Shown here one piece after another: positions 16,571 through 25,731 of a stretch of 64,000 bases of DNA; the first letter of the stretch is position 1; each line of letters starts with the position of its first letter. The translations under genes were made by a program, and so were the position numbers. The notes beneath the pieces are model-generated. The model did not search any database and was not told the origin of the DNA. It was given only the letters and a program-made list of their open reading frames with translations. The stretch comes from Ruminococcaceae bacterium YRB3002 (GTDB taxonomy: Bacteria; Bacillota; Clostridia; Saccharofermentanales; Saccharofermentanaceae): the NCBI GenBank assembly GCA_900099715.1, contig FMTG01000009.1:1-64000 (forward strand), in the 5' to 3' direction.

Positions 16571-17354
16571 ACAGATAATACTTCCCGTTTTCCTCTCTTA
16601 TCTCAAGCCCGACGAGCGTCGCACCGAACATCATCTCGCGCTCATAAGAGCCTTCGACCTCGTGGGTATTGTCATCGGGATCAATGATAACAAATGTGAT
16701 CACAACATCAAAAGGTTCATCCTTCTCCGCTTTGTCCCCCGCCTCCCACTCATTGATCTCGAGGTCGAAGATCTCGCCTTTATCAACAGGTTTGTGCGAA
16801 GGATAGCCTGTCTCACCGGTAAATGCGAATTCACCGTTGATCGAGACCTCATAATCGATGAACTTCACATTCTCACAATTACACACGAACCGGACATATG
16901 CCGCCGGCATCTCATAATGAAGTCCTGACGAGCCCCAGCATTCATAGCCCAGGGATTCGATGTACGAAGGCGTGAATACATCTTTCATCCTTGTATCCAC
17001 AGCCCTCAGGAACTGCGGCTGCTCCATGATACCGTTGATGTACCTGACCATTATGTAATTATCGTACGGGTCATCATAGAGGGTATAGACACGCATATTC
17101 TTATCATCATCAACATAGCCCAGGCATTCCCTGATGGAGTCATTGGAAAATGAATCCTTAACCGTGCCAAAGTAAGAATACGTCCTGCCGCTGACGCTGA
17201 TCGTGGTATCCCCGGTATCCTCTTCATATATCTGTTCGAACGACTGCGGATTGGGCGGCAGCTCCAGGACGCCCTTATCCTGATCGAGCAGCGAGCACCC
17301 CGACAGCAGCACCGCTCCGCAGATCAGCAATACACCAAATTCACACTTTCTCAT
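16557..17354 (-). CDS. Lipoprotein of unknown function, paralogue of downstream gene
   Basis: 265 residues with signal peptide and lipobox LLSGC. No family is recognised. The shared FGTVKD, CLGYVDDDKNMRVYT and DNYIMVRY stretches show a tandem duplication with the next gene. Its start overlaps the stop of the upstream small membrane protein by 4 bp, so it belongs to an operon beginning with the large integral membrane protein. Confidence 0.75.
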   Translation of the reverse strand: MRKCEFGVLLICGAVLLSGCSLLDQDKGVLELPPNPQSFEQIYEEDTGDTTISVSGRTYSYFGTVKDSFSNDSIRECLGYVDDDKNMRVYTLYDDPYDNYIMVRYINGIMEQPQFLRAVDTRMKDVFTPSYIESLGYECWGSSGLHYEMPAAYVRFVCNCENVKFIDYEVSINGEFAFTGETGYPSHKPVDKGEIFDLEINEWEAGDKAEKDEPFDVVITFVIIDPDDNTHEVEGSYEREMMFGATLVGLEIREENGKYYLYEDV

Positions 17355-17725
17355 CCTTTATTCCCCTTTATCAATATCTTAATCTCGTGGGATGTCCACT
17401 CGGGAGCCTCATCATTCGTCGCGAAAACGCACACCTCGGCAGCCCCCTCCCCGGAAGTGATCGTCACACTCTGCTTATCCTCCGAGATCTCGCCTTCAGC
17501 CCCTATGATACCCGTTATCCTGCGTTCATCATAGTTGGAGAATTCCGCAAGGTCATCTATATCCAAAGTATCCCCGACGGCACATTCAACGCCCTCGTGA
17601 TCCTTTATGTGTGCACAGCGCGATACATAATCATACGCTCCGTGTATCAGTATGGCTGCACCAATGCCAACCAGTGCCACGACTATGCCGGCAGATATCA
17701 GTGTAACCTTAACTTTGGTCTTCAT
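17351..17725 (-). CDS. Small membrane-anchored protein of unknown function
   Basis: 124 residues. One N-terminal transmembrane segment (VTLISAGIVVALVGIGAAIL) precedes an extracellular domain of about 90 residues ending in beta-strand-like sequence (SVTITSGEGAAEV, SHEIKILIKG), reminiscent of an Ig-like fold. No family is assigned. It shares one base with the upstream stop and overlaps the downstream lipoprotein by 4 bp. Confidence 0.7.
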   Translation of the reverse strand: MKTKVKVTLISAGIVVALVGIGAAILIHGAYDYVSRCAHIKDHEGVECAVGDTLDIDDLAEFSNYDERRITGIIGAEGEISEDKQSVTITSGEGAAEVCVFATNDEAPEWTSHEIKILIKGNKG

Positions 17726-19032
17726 CAGTCAACACCTCCCATCATCAGATAGAGTACCGAAGATACAACGCTCATCAGTGCGAAGCTCACCACGGTGAAG
17801 TAGATCCATATACGTGAGCAATCCTTCTTCTTCAGCGTGGATACGATCACCATTACCGCGCCTGCCGCGAAGATCAGGGTGCCCCAGATGGCCAGGAGCC
17901 TCTTGGGCGTGTAACCGAAGCGGGAGTAATAGAGTGCTAATTTCGAGAAGGATACGGCTGCGAAGATAACACTCTCGCTCATGAGGGCAATGATCATGGC
18001 GACGGACCCCTTGCGGCCGGGCAGGTCGCGGTTCTCGAAGTAAGATACGAGAAGGAAGATCAGCATATTTATGAACATGATGCCGGTCAGTTCGAAGAAG
18101 CCTCTTCTGGCGTATTCCGCTGCCGTGAACTCTTCGGGAAGGCGTCCTGCAAATGCGCTGAACAGATAGCTTCCCTCGTAGATGAAGAAGACCAGGTAAA
18201 GTACTGCGAACAGTCCTGTAACGACCGCCGATACGACAGGTGATATCTTCCTGCATGACTGTCTCCACCTGACGAGTCCTTCGAAGGCTTTCTTCTCCTT
18301 TGAACCGTCGCTGTCGGCGCTCTTGGAGAGGAGTCCGTAGAGGTAGAGGCTCGTGGGTACAGCGAAGATGAAATAGAAGATATTGTTTATCAGCCAGATC
18401 GCATCGATCTTGAATGTAAAGTTCTTCAGAAGACCGGAGACTGCCTTGTCGAAGTACGGATTGATCTTTGTCAGAAGAGCAACCGCGATGCAGAAGATCG
18501 GTATCATGACCAGTATTATCAGTACTGCGCCGACTGCTGAACCCTTTGATTTTTTCTCACCGGGAAGGGCTGCTTCCGCATCAGCAGATGCCTTTCCGGA
18601 CTTGCCGAGATTCACAAGATCGATGAAGATATTCGGCACACCGGTGAAAGCCTTTATCACGCCCGCATTGAACAGATCCGCGATGATAAAGCTCCCCGTA
18701 CGGCCCTCATACCACAGCCTGTTGCTGATTATCGCCACATAGAGGGCGCACAGGTGAAGCCCTATGAATGACACCCAGTCCGCGAGTCCGGTCACATAAG
18801 TCGCTGCCACTGTCCCCATTATTCCATACCAGAACCAGACGATCTTCGGTGGTGTCTTTCCTCTTCCCCTCACGACGAGCTCGTTCCAGATGATGAAGAA
18901 CAGCACGAACAGAAGCTTCTTCAGGACAACGTTCTCGTCAGAGAAATCGATGAAAAAGTACTTCAGATAAGCGTATGCCATAGGATACGCCAGGCAGATG
19001 CCGGCGATCTTAGCCGTTTTATTGAGTTCCAT
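17725..19032 (-). CDS. Polytopic membrane protein, DUF4153/DUF4173-like
   Basis: 435 residues with about ten hydrophobic segments spread over the length. A charged cytoplasmic loop lies around residues 150-165. The overall pattern resembles Bacillota DUF4153/DUF4173 proteins, whose role is unknown. It is the first of four tightly packed genes, followed by the small anchored protein and two lipoproteins. It may be co-transcribed with the XRE regulator that ends 9 bp upstream. Confidence 0.7.
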   Translation of the reverse strand: MELNKTAKIAGICLAYPMAYAYLKYFFIDFSDENVVLKKLLFVLFFIIWNELVVRGRGKTPPKIVWFWYGIMGTVAATYVTGLADWVSFIGLHLCALYVAIISNRLWYEGRTGSFIIADLFNAGVIKAFTGVPNIFIDLVNLGKSGKASADAEAALPGEKKSKGSAVGAVLIILVMIPIFCIAVALLTKINPYFDKAVSGLLKNFTFKIDAIWLINNIFYFIFAVPTSLYLYGLLSKSADSDGSKEKKAFEGLVRWRQSCRKISPVVSAVVTGLFAVLYLVFFIYEGSYLFSAFAGRLPEEFTAAEYARRGFFELTGIMFINMLIFLLVSYFENRDLPGRKGSVAMIIALMSESVIFAAVSFSKLALYYSRFGYTPKRLLAIWGTLIFAAGAVMVIVSTLKKKDCSRIWIYFTVVSFALMSVVSSVLYLMMGGVD

Positions 19033-19041
19033 GTGATTACC

Positions 19042-19245
19042 TTAATCCTCTCTGTATTCCAGGATATCCCCCGGCTGGCATTCCAGATTCCTGCATATGG
19101 CATCCAGCGTCTCCAGCCTCACCGCCTTAGCCTTCTGGTTCTTCAGGATCGACAGATTCGCCTGCGTGATCCCGATCCTCTGCGCCAGCTCCCCGGAGGA
19201 CATCTTGCGCTTAGCCATCATTACATCAAGATTTATAACGATCAT
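19042..19245 (-). CDS. Small XRE-family transcriptional regulator
   Basis: 67 residues, almost all a helix-turn-helix (SSGELAQRIGITQANLSILK) plus the tail CRNLECQPGDILEY, typical of YozG-like Cro/C1 regulators. AAGGAGGA precedes the ATG. It lies immediately downstream of a DUF2975 membrane protein, a pairing common in Bacillota, in which the regulator and membrane protein are thought to work together. Confidence 0.93.
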   Translation of the reverse strand: MIVINLDVMMAKRKMSSGELAQRIGITQANLSILKNQKAKAVRLETLDAICRNLECQPGDILEYRED

Positions 19246-19263
19246 AAGTAGTATCCTCCTTTC

Positions 19264-19725
19264 TCAGATTGTGAGATCAAGCTCATCCTTCATCTCTATC
19301 GCCTTCTCGAAAACAGCTCTCAGGCACAGCACGATAAGCACCATGAAGAAAAGTATCGTTCCGAGATATATCGTACCGAACCAGGCGATGGTTCCAATAA
19401 CGCAGTCGATACCCATCAGCACGCAGCAGATGGCGATTATCTTCATCAGCTTCGTGTTGCTCTTATCGAACACGATATCCTTGCTCATGTTATTGAGCAG
19501 CTTGTAGAGTGAGAACAGCGCCACATAAGCACCGGCTGTCCCGACGTAATAGACAGCAGACAGGAAGATCAATGCGAAATCGTCATACCTCTCTGCCCAT
19601 ACCCTGACGATGTACGGAGTAATGATAAAACCGCAGACATCAGCCACTACCACGAGCGCTATAAATATGATCGTCGCGATCTTCGTATATCTGATAATGT
19701 TGTCAGCATTCTTAACCTTGCTCAT
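19264..19725 (-). CDS. DUF2975 membrane protein
   Basis: 153 residues with four predicted transmembrane helices: near the start (TKIATIIFIALVVVADV), the middle pair, and a final one (TILFFMVLIVLCLRAVF). The arrangement and the following XRE gene identify it as DUF2975. The function is unknown. A strong ribosome site (AGGAGGTGATC) overlaps the region before the ATG. Confidence 0.88.
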   Translation of the reverse strand: MSKVKNADNIIRYTKIATIIFIALVVVADVCGFIITPYIVRVWAERYDDFALIFLSAVYYVGTAGAYVALFSLYKLLNNMSKDIVFDKSNTKLMKIIAICCVLMGIDCVIGTIAWFGTIYLGTILFFMVLIVLCLRAVFEKAIEMKDELDLTI

Positions 19726-19901
19726 AAATGATCACCTCCTGTGTGATGAGGCTATCTTACATCATGCTTTTCTGTTTTGCAACACTTTTTTATCGTTTTA
19801 CAATAAATTCTTTTTGTTTTGCGGTAATTGTCATACAGTTGTTATTTCATATTCAGGATGGTAATATAACCTTATAAACCACGCGAAAGTGAGGTCTTTC
19901 C

Positions 19902-21599
19902 ATGTCTTCCAATAACAGATCATCCATAAGTCTTCTGTACCCTGAATCGAACGCTGAATATAAGACGATGAGCGATATGACACTCCACGATCTGGGTCTC
20001 GATACTATCGTCAAGCAGGTTACTGATGATGCCCGGGAGCAGCAGATGATCCTCCGCATCCTCACGAAAATGACCTCATCTTCCGAAGTAGCGAAGTACC
20101 GTCAGGAGATCTTCGATGATGTTCTGAGACTTCCCGACATGAGATCAAGACTGCTGGAACTCATGAATCAGATCGACTATCTGAAGGACTACGGAACATG
20201 GCGCAAGAGTTCCGACGACAAGCCTGGTCTGTGGGATCTTATGCACCGCCTCGACGAGATCAGATCATATATCAAATGCGTGGAGGAGATACGCGACTGC
20301 CTGTCGGACAAAGGCATTACATCCGGGGGACTTAAGGATCTCAGAGAGTATATCGACAGGTTATATGAAGACGCCGCTTTCGATAAGATGAAGAAGGATA
20401 TCGAAGGACTGGATACTGATGCTTCATCTATCCAGAGCGTGACGATCGGGATCAATGTGAATTCCCGGTTCGAGGCTGAGAGCCTTGGTCTTGTGTCTGT
20501 TAATGCGAAGCCTTTCAAGAAGTCAGGACTGGTGAGTAATTTCGCTGATGCGATGGCGGCTAAGGACAGACTTAATCCGACGGAGGAATGGAACGGAGAT
20601 CTCAAGTACGATCCTGCCGACCAGCCCGCCAAAGACAATATAATAGATAAGATCGACAAGACTTCCATGGCCATGACAAAGTACACCACGCCAATGCTGG
20701 GTTCGGAAGCAACTCTTGCCAAAGTCCCGGACGGCGACGGCACATCCAATTCCACCTTCTATCTGTCCAACGTGGCATCACGAATGATGGCCCATCTGGT
20801 AAAGAAACTCCGCACCACATTATCGGCTTATTCTGACATATCCATCGTAACTATCTCCAAGCTGATCCCGGAGCTCATCTACTACATCAGGTTCGCTGAA
20901 TTCATCAGCAGACTGACTGATAAGGGAATGGTATTCTGCAAGGCTGATCCTTCAGGAACAGGTGCATCAATGAGCGCCAAAGGCTTCTACAATCTCAAGC
21001 TGGCATCTTCCCTGAATACAAGTGAAGAGATAGTCGATAACGATCTCGTATTTGATAAGGATCATATTGTCTATCTTCTTACCGGCGCCAACAGAGGCGG
21101 CAAGACGACGCTCACGCAGGCAGTGGGACTCCTGTATGCCATGGCTCAGGGCGGCATCTACGTGCCGGCGTCTTCTTTTGTATATGCTCCTGTGGATATG
21201 ATATTCACTCATTTCCCGGCGGACGAGGACAAGACCATGGATCTCGGAAGGCTCGGCGAGGAGTGCGTCAGGTTCAAGGAGATCTACGACGGCGCTACAC
21301 CGGACAGCCTTGTGCTGCTGAATGAGAGTTTCTCCACAACCTCCTTTGAAGAGGGCTACTACATTGCCGTCGATGCAGTGCGCGCACTGAGGCTCAAGGG
21401 CATCCGCACCATCTACAATACACATATGCACAAACTGGCAACCAATGCATCGGAATTTAACGTGTCGTCCATCGTGATGCAGAGCGACGGCGGCAAACGC
21501 TCCTACAAGGTTATCGAGGCGGCACCCGAGGGCTCGTCCTACGCCAGCGACATCGCCCGCAAGTATGGTGTCACTTACGAGATGCTGACGGGGGAGTGA
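19902..21599 (+). CDS. MutS-like ABC ATPase lacking mismatch-recognition domains
   Basis: 565 residues. The C-terminal ATPase is of MutS type: Walker A GANRGGKTT, a Walker B region VLLNESFSTTSFEEG, and a THMHKLA switch histidine. The N-terminal half is helical and resembles MutS core/clamp, but mismatch-binding domain I is absent. The Walker B Asp is replaced by Asn (LLNES instead of LLDE), as seen in divergent MutS-related subfamilies. Its role is probably a DNA-structure or recombination function other than classical mismatch repair. It stands alone on the plus strand. Confidence 0.85.
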   Translation: MSSNNRSSISLLYPESNAEYKTMSDMTLHDLGLDTIVKQVTDDAREQQMILRILTKMTSSSEVAKYRQEIFDDVLRLPDMRSRLLELMNQIDYLKDYGTWRKSSDDKPGLWDLMHRLDEIRSYIKCVEEIRDCLSDKGITSGGLKDLREYIDRLYEDAAFDKMKKDIEGLDTDASSIQSVTIGINVNSRFEAESLGLVSVNAKPFKKSGLVSNFADAMAAKDRLNPTEEWNGDLKYDPADQPAKDNIIDKIDKTSMAMTKYTTPMLGSEATLAKVPDGDGTSNSTFYLSNVASRMMAHLVKKLRTTLSAYSDISIVTISKLIPELIYYIRFAEFISRLTDKGMVFCKADPSGTGASMSAKGFYNLKLASSLNTSEEIVDNDLVFDKDHIVYLLTGANRGGKTTLTQAVGLLYAMAQGGIYVPASSFVYAPVDMIFTHFPADEDKTMDLGRLGEECVRFKEIYDGATPDSLVLLNESFSTTSFEEGYYIAVDAVRALRLKGIRTIYNTHMHKLATNASEFNVSSIVMQSDGGKRSYKVIEAAPEGSSYASDIARKYGVTYEMLTGE

Positions 21600-21712
21600 T
21601 TAAAGGCTTCTATCAAGCCTTTGCCGGATATGCGCCTTTTCGCGATGCGAAAACGTATCTCCAAGTGTGTTATTATTAAAGGTGGAAATTCTATATAGCG
21701 GAGGACACCATC

Positions 21713-22906
21713 ATGTCAGAGAGAAGAGTAGGCACAGTATCAAGAGGCATCAGATGCCCCATCATAAGGCAGGGAGACGACCTGGCCGATATCGTTACGA
21801 CAGCCGTTCTGGAAGCGGCAGAGGCAGAGGGGTTCGCTATGCGCGACCGCGATGTCATCGCAATAACCGAGTCTGTCGTGGCAAGGTCACAGGGCAACTA
21901 CTGCACCGTCGATGATATCGCAGCAGACGTTAAGGCAAAGACCGGCGGTGAGACAGTCGGAGTCATCTTCCCTATCCTGTCGCGCAACAGGTTTGCTATC
22001 TGTCTCAGAGGTATCGCCAAGGGCGTAAAAAAGATCGTGCTGATGCTCTCCTATCCTTCAGATGAGGTAGGCAACTGCCTTGTAAGCCTCGACAAGATCG
22101 ACGAGGCCGGCATCAACCCCTACAGCGATGTACTGTCACTTGAGAAGTACCGTGAGCTGTTTGGCGAGAATAAACACGAGTTCACCGGCGTGGACTATGT
22201 CGCTTACTACGGCGACCTTATCAGGGAATGCGGCTGCGACGTTGAGATCGTATTTGCAAACCAGGCTAAAGCCATTCTCGATTATACAAAAGTGGTCATC
22301 AACTGCGATATCCACACAAGAGCGCGCACCAAGAGGATCCTTCTTGCAGGCGGTGCCGAGAAAGTTCTGAGCCTTGACGAGATAATGAATGCTCCAGTCA
22401 ACGGAAGCGGATACAATTCGCGTTACGGTCTGCTCGGCTCCAACAAGGCGACAGAGGATCAGGTCAAGCTCTTCCCTAATGAGTGCAAGGATCTGGTGCT
22501 CACCATCCAGAAAAACATCCTCGATAAGACAGGCAAGCACGTGGAAGTCATGGTCTATGGCGACGGCGCTTTCAAGGATCCCCAGGGCAAAATCTGGGAG
22601 CTCGCAGATCCGGTCGTGTCACCTGCATTTACCGACGGGTTAATAGGAACTCCTAACGAATTGAAGCTCAAGTATCTTGCTGATAATGATTTCGCCGATC
22701 TGTCAGGCGAGGCGCTGAAGAATGCTATCTCCGAGAGCATCCGCGCCAAGGACGCCAACCTCGTCGGCAAGATGGCCAGCGAAGGCACGACACCAAGACA
22801 GCTGACAGACCTTATCGGTTCGCTTTGCGATCTGACATCCGGTTCAGGAGATAAGGGAACGCCTGTCGTTCTTGTTCAGGGGTATTTCGATAACTACACG
22901 AACTGA
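21713..22906 (+). CDS. Coenzyme F420-0:L-glutamate ligase-like protein (CofE/FbiB family)
   Basis: 397 residues. The N-terminal region (VIAITESVVARSQG, FPILSRNRFAICLRGIAKG) is typical of CofE-like ligases, which add glutamate to a cofactor by amide bond formation. No other F420 gene is in the window and most Clostridia do not make F420, so the natural substrate is uncertain. GCGGAGGA precedes the ATG. The gene ends against a long convergent hairpin. Confidence 0.82.
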   Translation: MSERRVGTVSRGIRCPIIRQGDDLADIVTTAVLEAAEAEGFAMRDRDVIAITESVVARSQGNYCTVDDIAADVKAKTGGETVGVIFPILSRNRFAICLRGIAKGVKKIVLMLSYPSDEVGNCLVSLDKIDEAGINPYSDVLSLEKYRELFGENKHEFTGVDYVAYYGDLIRECGCDVEIVFANQAKAILDYTKVVINCDIHTRARTKRILLAGGAEKVLSLDEIMNAPVNGSGYNSRYGLLGSNKATEDQVKLFPNECKDLVLTIQKNILDKTGKHVEVMVYGDGAFKDPQGKIWELADPVVSPAFTDGLIGTPNELKLKYLADNDFADLSGEALKNAISESIRAKDANLVGKMASEGTTPRQLTDLIGSLCDLTSGSGDKGTPVVLVQGYFDNYTN

Positions 22907-22916
22907 TGCCGGGACT

Positions 22917-22995
22917 CGGAAGAACGAATTTGTGCTATTTCAAACAGGTCCTCGGCGTAAACGCCTGCGGAACTCATAGCACAAATTGTTCTTCC
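22917..22995. repeat. Long hairpin repeat between convergent genes
   Basis: Arms 22918-22938 (starting GGAAGAAC) and 22976-22995 (ending GTTCTTCC) pair over about 20 bp with one bulged G. The loop contains a smaller GGCGT/ACGCC hairpin. It can terminate the converging CofE-like and ligase transcripts. The left 39 bp recur with two differences at 40511-40549, so it is part of a dispersed repeat. Confidence 0.75.
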
Positions 22996-23049
22996 TCGCT
23001 TCGGGATTTCCGTCAATAACTTACCAGCGTCCCCATATCACATTCGCTA

Positions 23050-25386
23050 CTACTCAGAATCCCTGATCACATTTCTCCTGATCTTGCCGCTGATGGTCTT
23101 GGGCAGCTCATCAACGAATTCAACGACACGGGGATACTTGTAGGGAGCTGTATTCTTCTTTACGTAATCCTGAACTTCTTTCTTGAGCGCATCGGAAGCA
23201 ACTGCCTTGCCGGGAACCAGCGCGATCGTTGCCTTAACGACCTGGCCTCTTACACCCTCCGGGTCAGGAGTAGCTGTAACTGCGCACTCCAGCACGTAGG
23301 GGAGCTCCATGATGACGCTCTCGATCTCGAAGGGTCCGATACGGTATCCGGAACTCTTGATGACATCGTCAACACGGCCGACGTACCAGATGTATCCTTC
23401 CTCGTCCATCCAGGCTGTATCACCGGTGTGGTAGAAATCATCGTGCCATGCTTCCGCTGTTTTCTCCTGGTCACGGTAGTAGCCAAGGTAGAGGCCGCAG
23501 GGGATCTTATCGGCTGTCTTCACACAGATCTCACCGGTAACACCGGGTTTGCATTCCTTGCCGTCCTCGTCGAGGATATGGATGTCATAGTAAGGGTTGG
23601 GCTTACCCATGGAACCGAGACGGATAGCGGAACCTACGAGGTTGCCGATGGCGAGAGTGGTCTCTGTCTGACCGAAGCCCTCCATGAGACGGATGCCCGT
23701 TGCTTTCATGAACTGGTTGAATACCTCAGGGTTCAGTGCCTCGCCTGCGACTGTCGCGTACTTAAGTGACGACAGATCGTACTTGGACAGGTCCTCCTTA
23801 ACGAGGAATCTGTACATCGTCGGCGGAGCACAGAACGTGGTGATATGGTACTTGGCGAACATAGGCAGGATCTGCTCTGCATGGAACCTGTCGAAGTCGA
23901 ATGTGAAGGTCGGTGCCTCGCACAGCCACTGGCCGTAGAGTTTGCCCCAGAGAGCCTTACCCCAGCCGGTATCGGAGATGGTGAAGTGCAGACCGTTCGG
24001 GTCGACATTGTGCCAGAATTTCGCGGTGACATAATGGCCGAGTGCGTACTTGTATGAGTGGCATGCGATCTTCGGATAGCCCGTCGTTCCTGATGTGAAG
24101 AACATGACCATGGGATCGTTGCCGCAGGGTGTGTCGGGGGTTCTCTCGTAAACGTCGCTGCATGACTCGAATTCAGCGTTGAAGTCGTGCCATCCGTTGC
24201 GGCAGTCATTTACCATGATCTTCGTGATATCCATCTTGCAGCCTTCAATAGCAGCTGCTGCCTCCTCGGCCACATCGCCGTCGCCTGTGCAGACGATAGC
24301 CTTGACGCCTGCCGCCTCAAAGCGGTAACCGAAGTCGTGCTCTTTCAGAAGGTTTGTGGCGGGGATAGCGATCGCGCCGATCTTGTGGAGAGCCAGCATG
24401 GAGAACCAGAACTGGTAGTGGCGCTTCAGAACGAGCATTACCCTGTCGCCCTTCCTGATACCGAGGCTCTCGAAGTAATTAGCTGTCTTGTTGGAGTATT
24501 TCTTCATCTCCTCGAAAGTATATTTATGGTCGGTCACGCCGTCCTTTGCAACCCAGACCATCGCTACCTTATCGGGATCCTTATCGGCGATGCCGTCAAC
24601 AAGGTCAAATGCAAAATTGAATTTCTCGCACTCCCTCGTGAACTCCACATTCTTGAGCAGTCCGTTCTCATCGAATTCATCCACAACGAACTTCTTGTAG
24701 ATGGGATTCTTGAGCCCTGCCAGATCAGTATTCGACTTGGCATTCGTAACATACTCGGTAGTAAAGGGAACCTCCTTGCCGCTGCCGTATTCCGGATTCA
24801 GTATTATCGCGAAAAACTCGCAGTCCTCGCCGCCCAGCGCATACTCATTGTGGGGCTGGTTGCTGTTGAAAATGATGGAATCACCGGGATACAGGATCTC
24901 GGAGTGGTCACCCACCTGAACCTTCAGCGTTCCTCTGACGACGATATTCAGCTCCTGTCCCTCGTGGCTGACCAGCTCGTAAGGCGGGTTCAGAGCCTCC
25001 TCGGAATAAGGGATGATGACCCTGAAGGGCTCGCAGAGCTTGTTCTTAAAGTTGTTGCACAGTCTCAGGTACTCGAAGCCCGCACGTCTCGCGATGGGAA
25101 GTCCCTCGCCCTTACGCGTGACCTCATACTCGGTGAGTGCCGCAGATGATCCCTCGAGGACATCGTTGATACCGACACCTGCCAGATTCGCCACCTTGTA
25201 CACGAACGTAAAGCTGAAGTCATCGATGCCTTCTTCATACCTCACGTACTGCGCCTCGGAGACCTCTACCTTCTCGGCCATCTCCGCTGTTGTAAGTCCC
25301 AGATCAAGACGGATGCCCTTTATTCTGTCGGCGATCTCGTTGATCTTCTGTTCCAGACCTAATGCATTCATTCCATTGTCGCTCAT
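23050..25386 (-). CDS. XRE helix-turn-helix - cupin - AMP-forming acyl-CoA synthetase fusion
   Basis: 778 residues in three parts. Residues about 10-75 form an XRE DNA-binding domain (LGLTTAEMAEKVEVSEAQY). Residues about 110-200 form a cupin sensor (GTLKVQVGDHSEILYPGD, NSNQPHNEY). From about 240 onward it is an AMP-binding carboxylate-CoA ligase with FFTSGTTGYPK, EGFGQTETT, TGDTAW and the terminal catalytic lysine region KTISGKIRR. It should activate a carboxylic acid to the acyl-CoA and may sense its substrate or regulate itself. The acid is unknown; aromatic or branched short-chain acids are plausible. The gene stands alone behind a T-box leader and ends against a convergent hairpin. Confidence 0.92.
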   Translation of the reverse strand: MSDNGMNALGLEQKINEIADRIKGIRLDLGLTTAEMAEKVEVSEAQYVRYEEGIDDFSFTFVYKVANLAGVGINDVLEGSSAALTEYEVTRKGEGLPIARRAGFEYLRLCNNFKNKLCEPFRVIIPYSEEALNPPYELVSHEGQELNIVVRGTLKVQVGDHSEILYPGDSIIFNSNQPHNEYALGGEDCEFFAIILNPEYGSGKEVPFTTEYVTNAKSNTDLAGLKNPIYKKFVVDEFDENGLLKNVEFTRECEKFNFAFDLVDGIADKDPDKVAMVWVAKDGVTDHKYTFEEMKKYSNKTANYFESLGIRKGDRVMLVLKRHYQFWFSMLALHKIGAIAIPATNLLKEHDFGYRFEAAGVKAIVCTGDGDVAEEAAAAIEGCKMDITKIMVNDCRNGWHDFNAEFESCSDVYERTPDTPCGNDPMVMFFTSGTTGYPKIACHSYKYALGHYVTAKFWHNVDPNGLHFTISDTGWGKALWGKLYGQWLCEAPTFTFDFDRFHAEQILPMFAKYHITTFCAPPTMYRFLVKEDLSKYDLSSLKYATVAGEALNPEVFNQFMKATGIRLMEGFGQTETTLAIGNLVGSAIRLGSMGKPNPYYDIHILDEDGKECKPGVTGEICVKTADKIPCGLYLGYYRDQEKTAEAWHDDFYHTGDTAWMDEEGYIWYVGRVDDVIKSSGYRIGPFEIESVIMELPYVLECAVTATPDPEGVRGQVVKATIALVPGKAVASDALKKEVQDYVKKNTAPYKYPRVVEFVDELPKTISGKIRRNVIRDSE

Positions 25387-25446
25387 TTTTGTTTTCTCCT
25401 TTTCTTCTTTCCAAACCTTTAAGTGTTAAGAGAGGAGTTTCTGGAA

Positions 25447-25730
25447 ATAAAAAAACGCCTCAATTCCCGATAGGGACATTGAGACGGATAATCCGCGGTA
25501 CCACTCAATTTGCGAAGATGATTCTTCACCACTTATAGGTTCTAACAAACCTCTTGCCTTAACGCGGCGGCCTTCGGGCACAGTCTACTCAAGATCTCTC
25601 TCATTCGGTGTGCCAGCTCGGAAGCGATAGTCACTTGGTGCCAGGTAATATCAACTCTCAGCGGTGTGTTGACTCTCTGTGATTACCCAAACGCCGGACC
25701 TTCTTCGTCACAGCTTTTAGTGTATGTGTG
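25447..25730 (-). promoter_or_regulatory. T-box riboswitch upstream of the acyl-CoA synthetase fusion
   Basis: The T-box core GAGTGGTACCGCGG is on the minus strand around 25490-25506. It is followed by a terminator at 25447-25485, a GTCTCAATGTCCC/GGGAATTGAGGC stem and then TTTTTTT. The upstream part folds as stem I with a k-turn-like base and an AGAGAG-containing distal region. In stem I the codon one purine before the closing CTTC is ATC (25626-25628), suggesting isoleucine. The usual GAA before the codon is missing, so the specificity is tentative. Confidence 0.9.
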
Positions 25731-25731
25731 T

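Noticed and set aside
25600-25640. Firm assignment of the first T-box to valine (GTG) or tyrosine (TAT)
   Set aside because: Both triplets can be read in the specifier region, but neither sits one purine before the closing stem as TGG does in the Trp T-box. The call is left open with ATC as best candidate.
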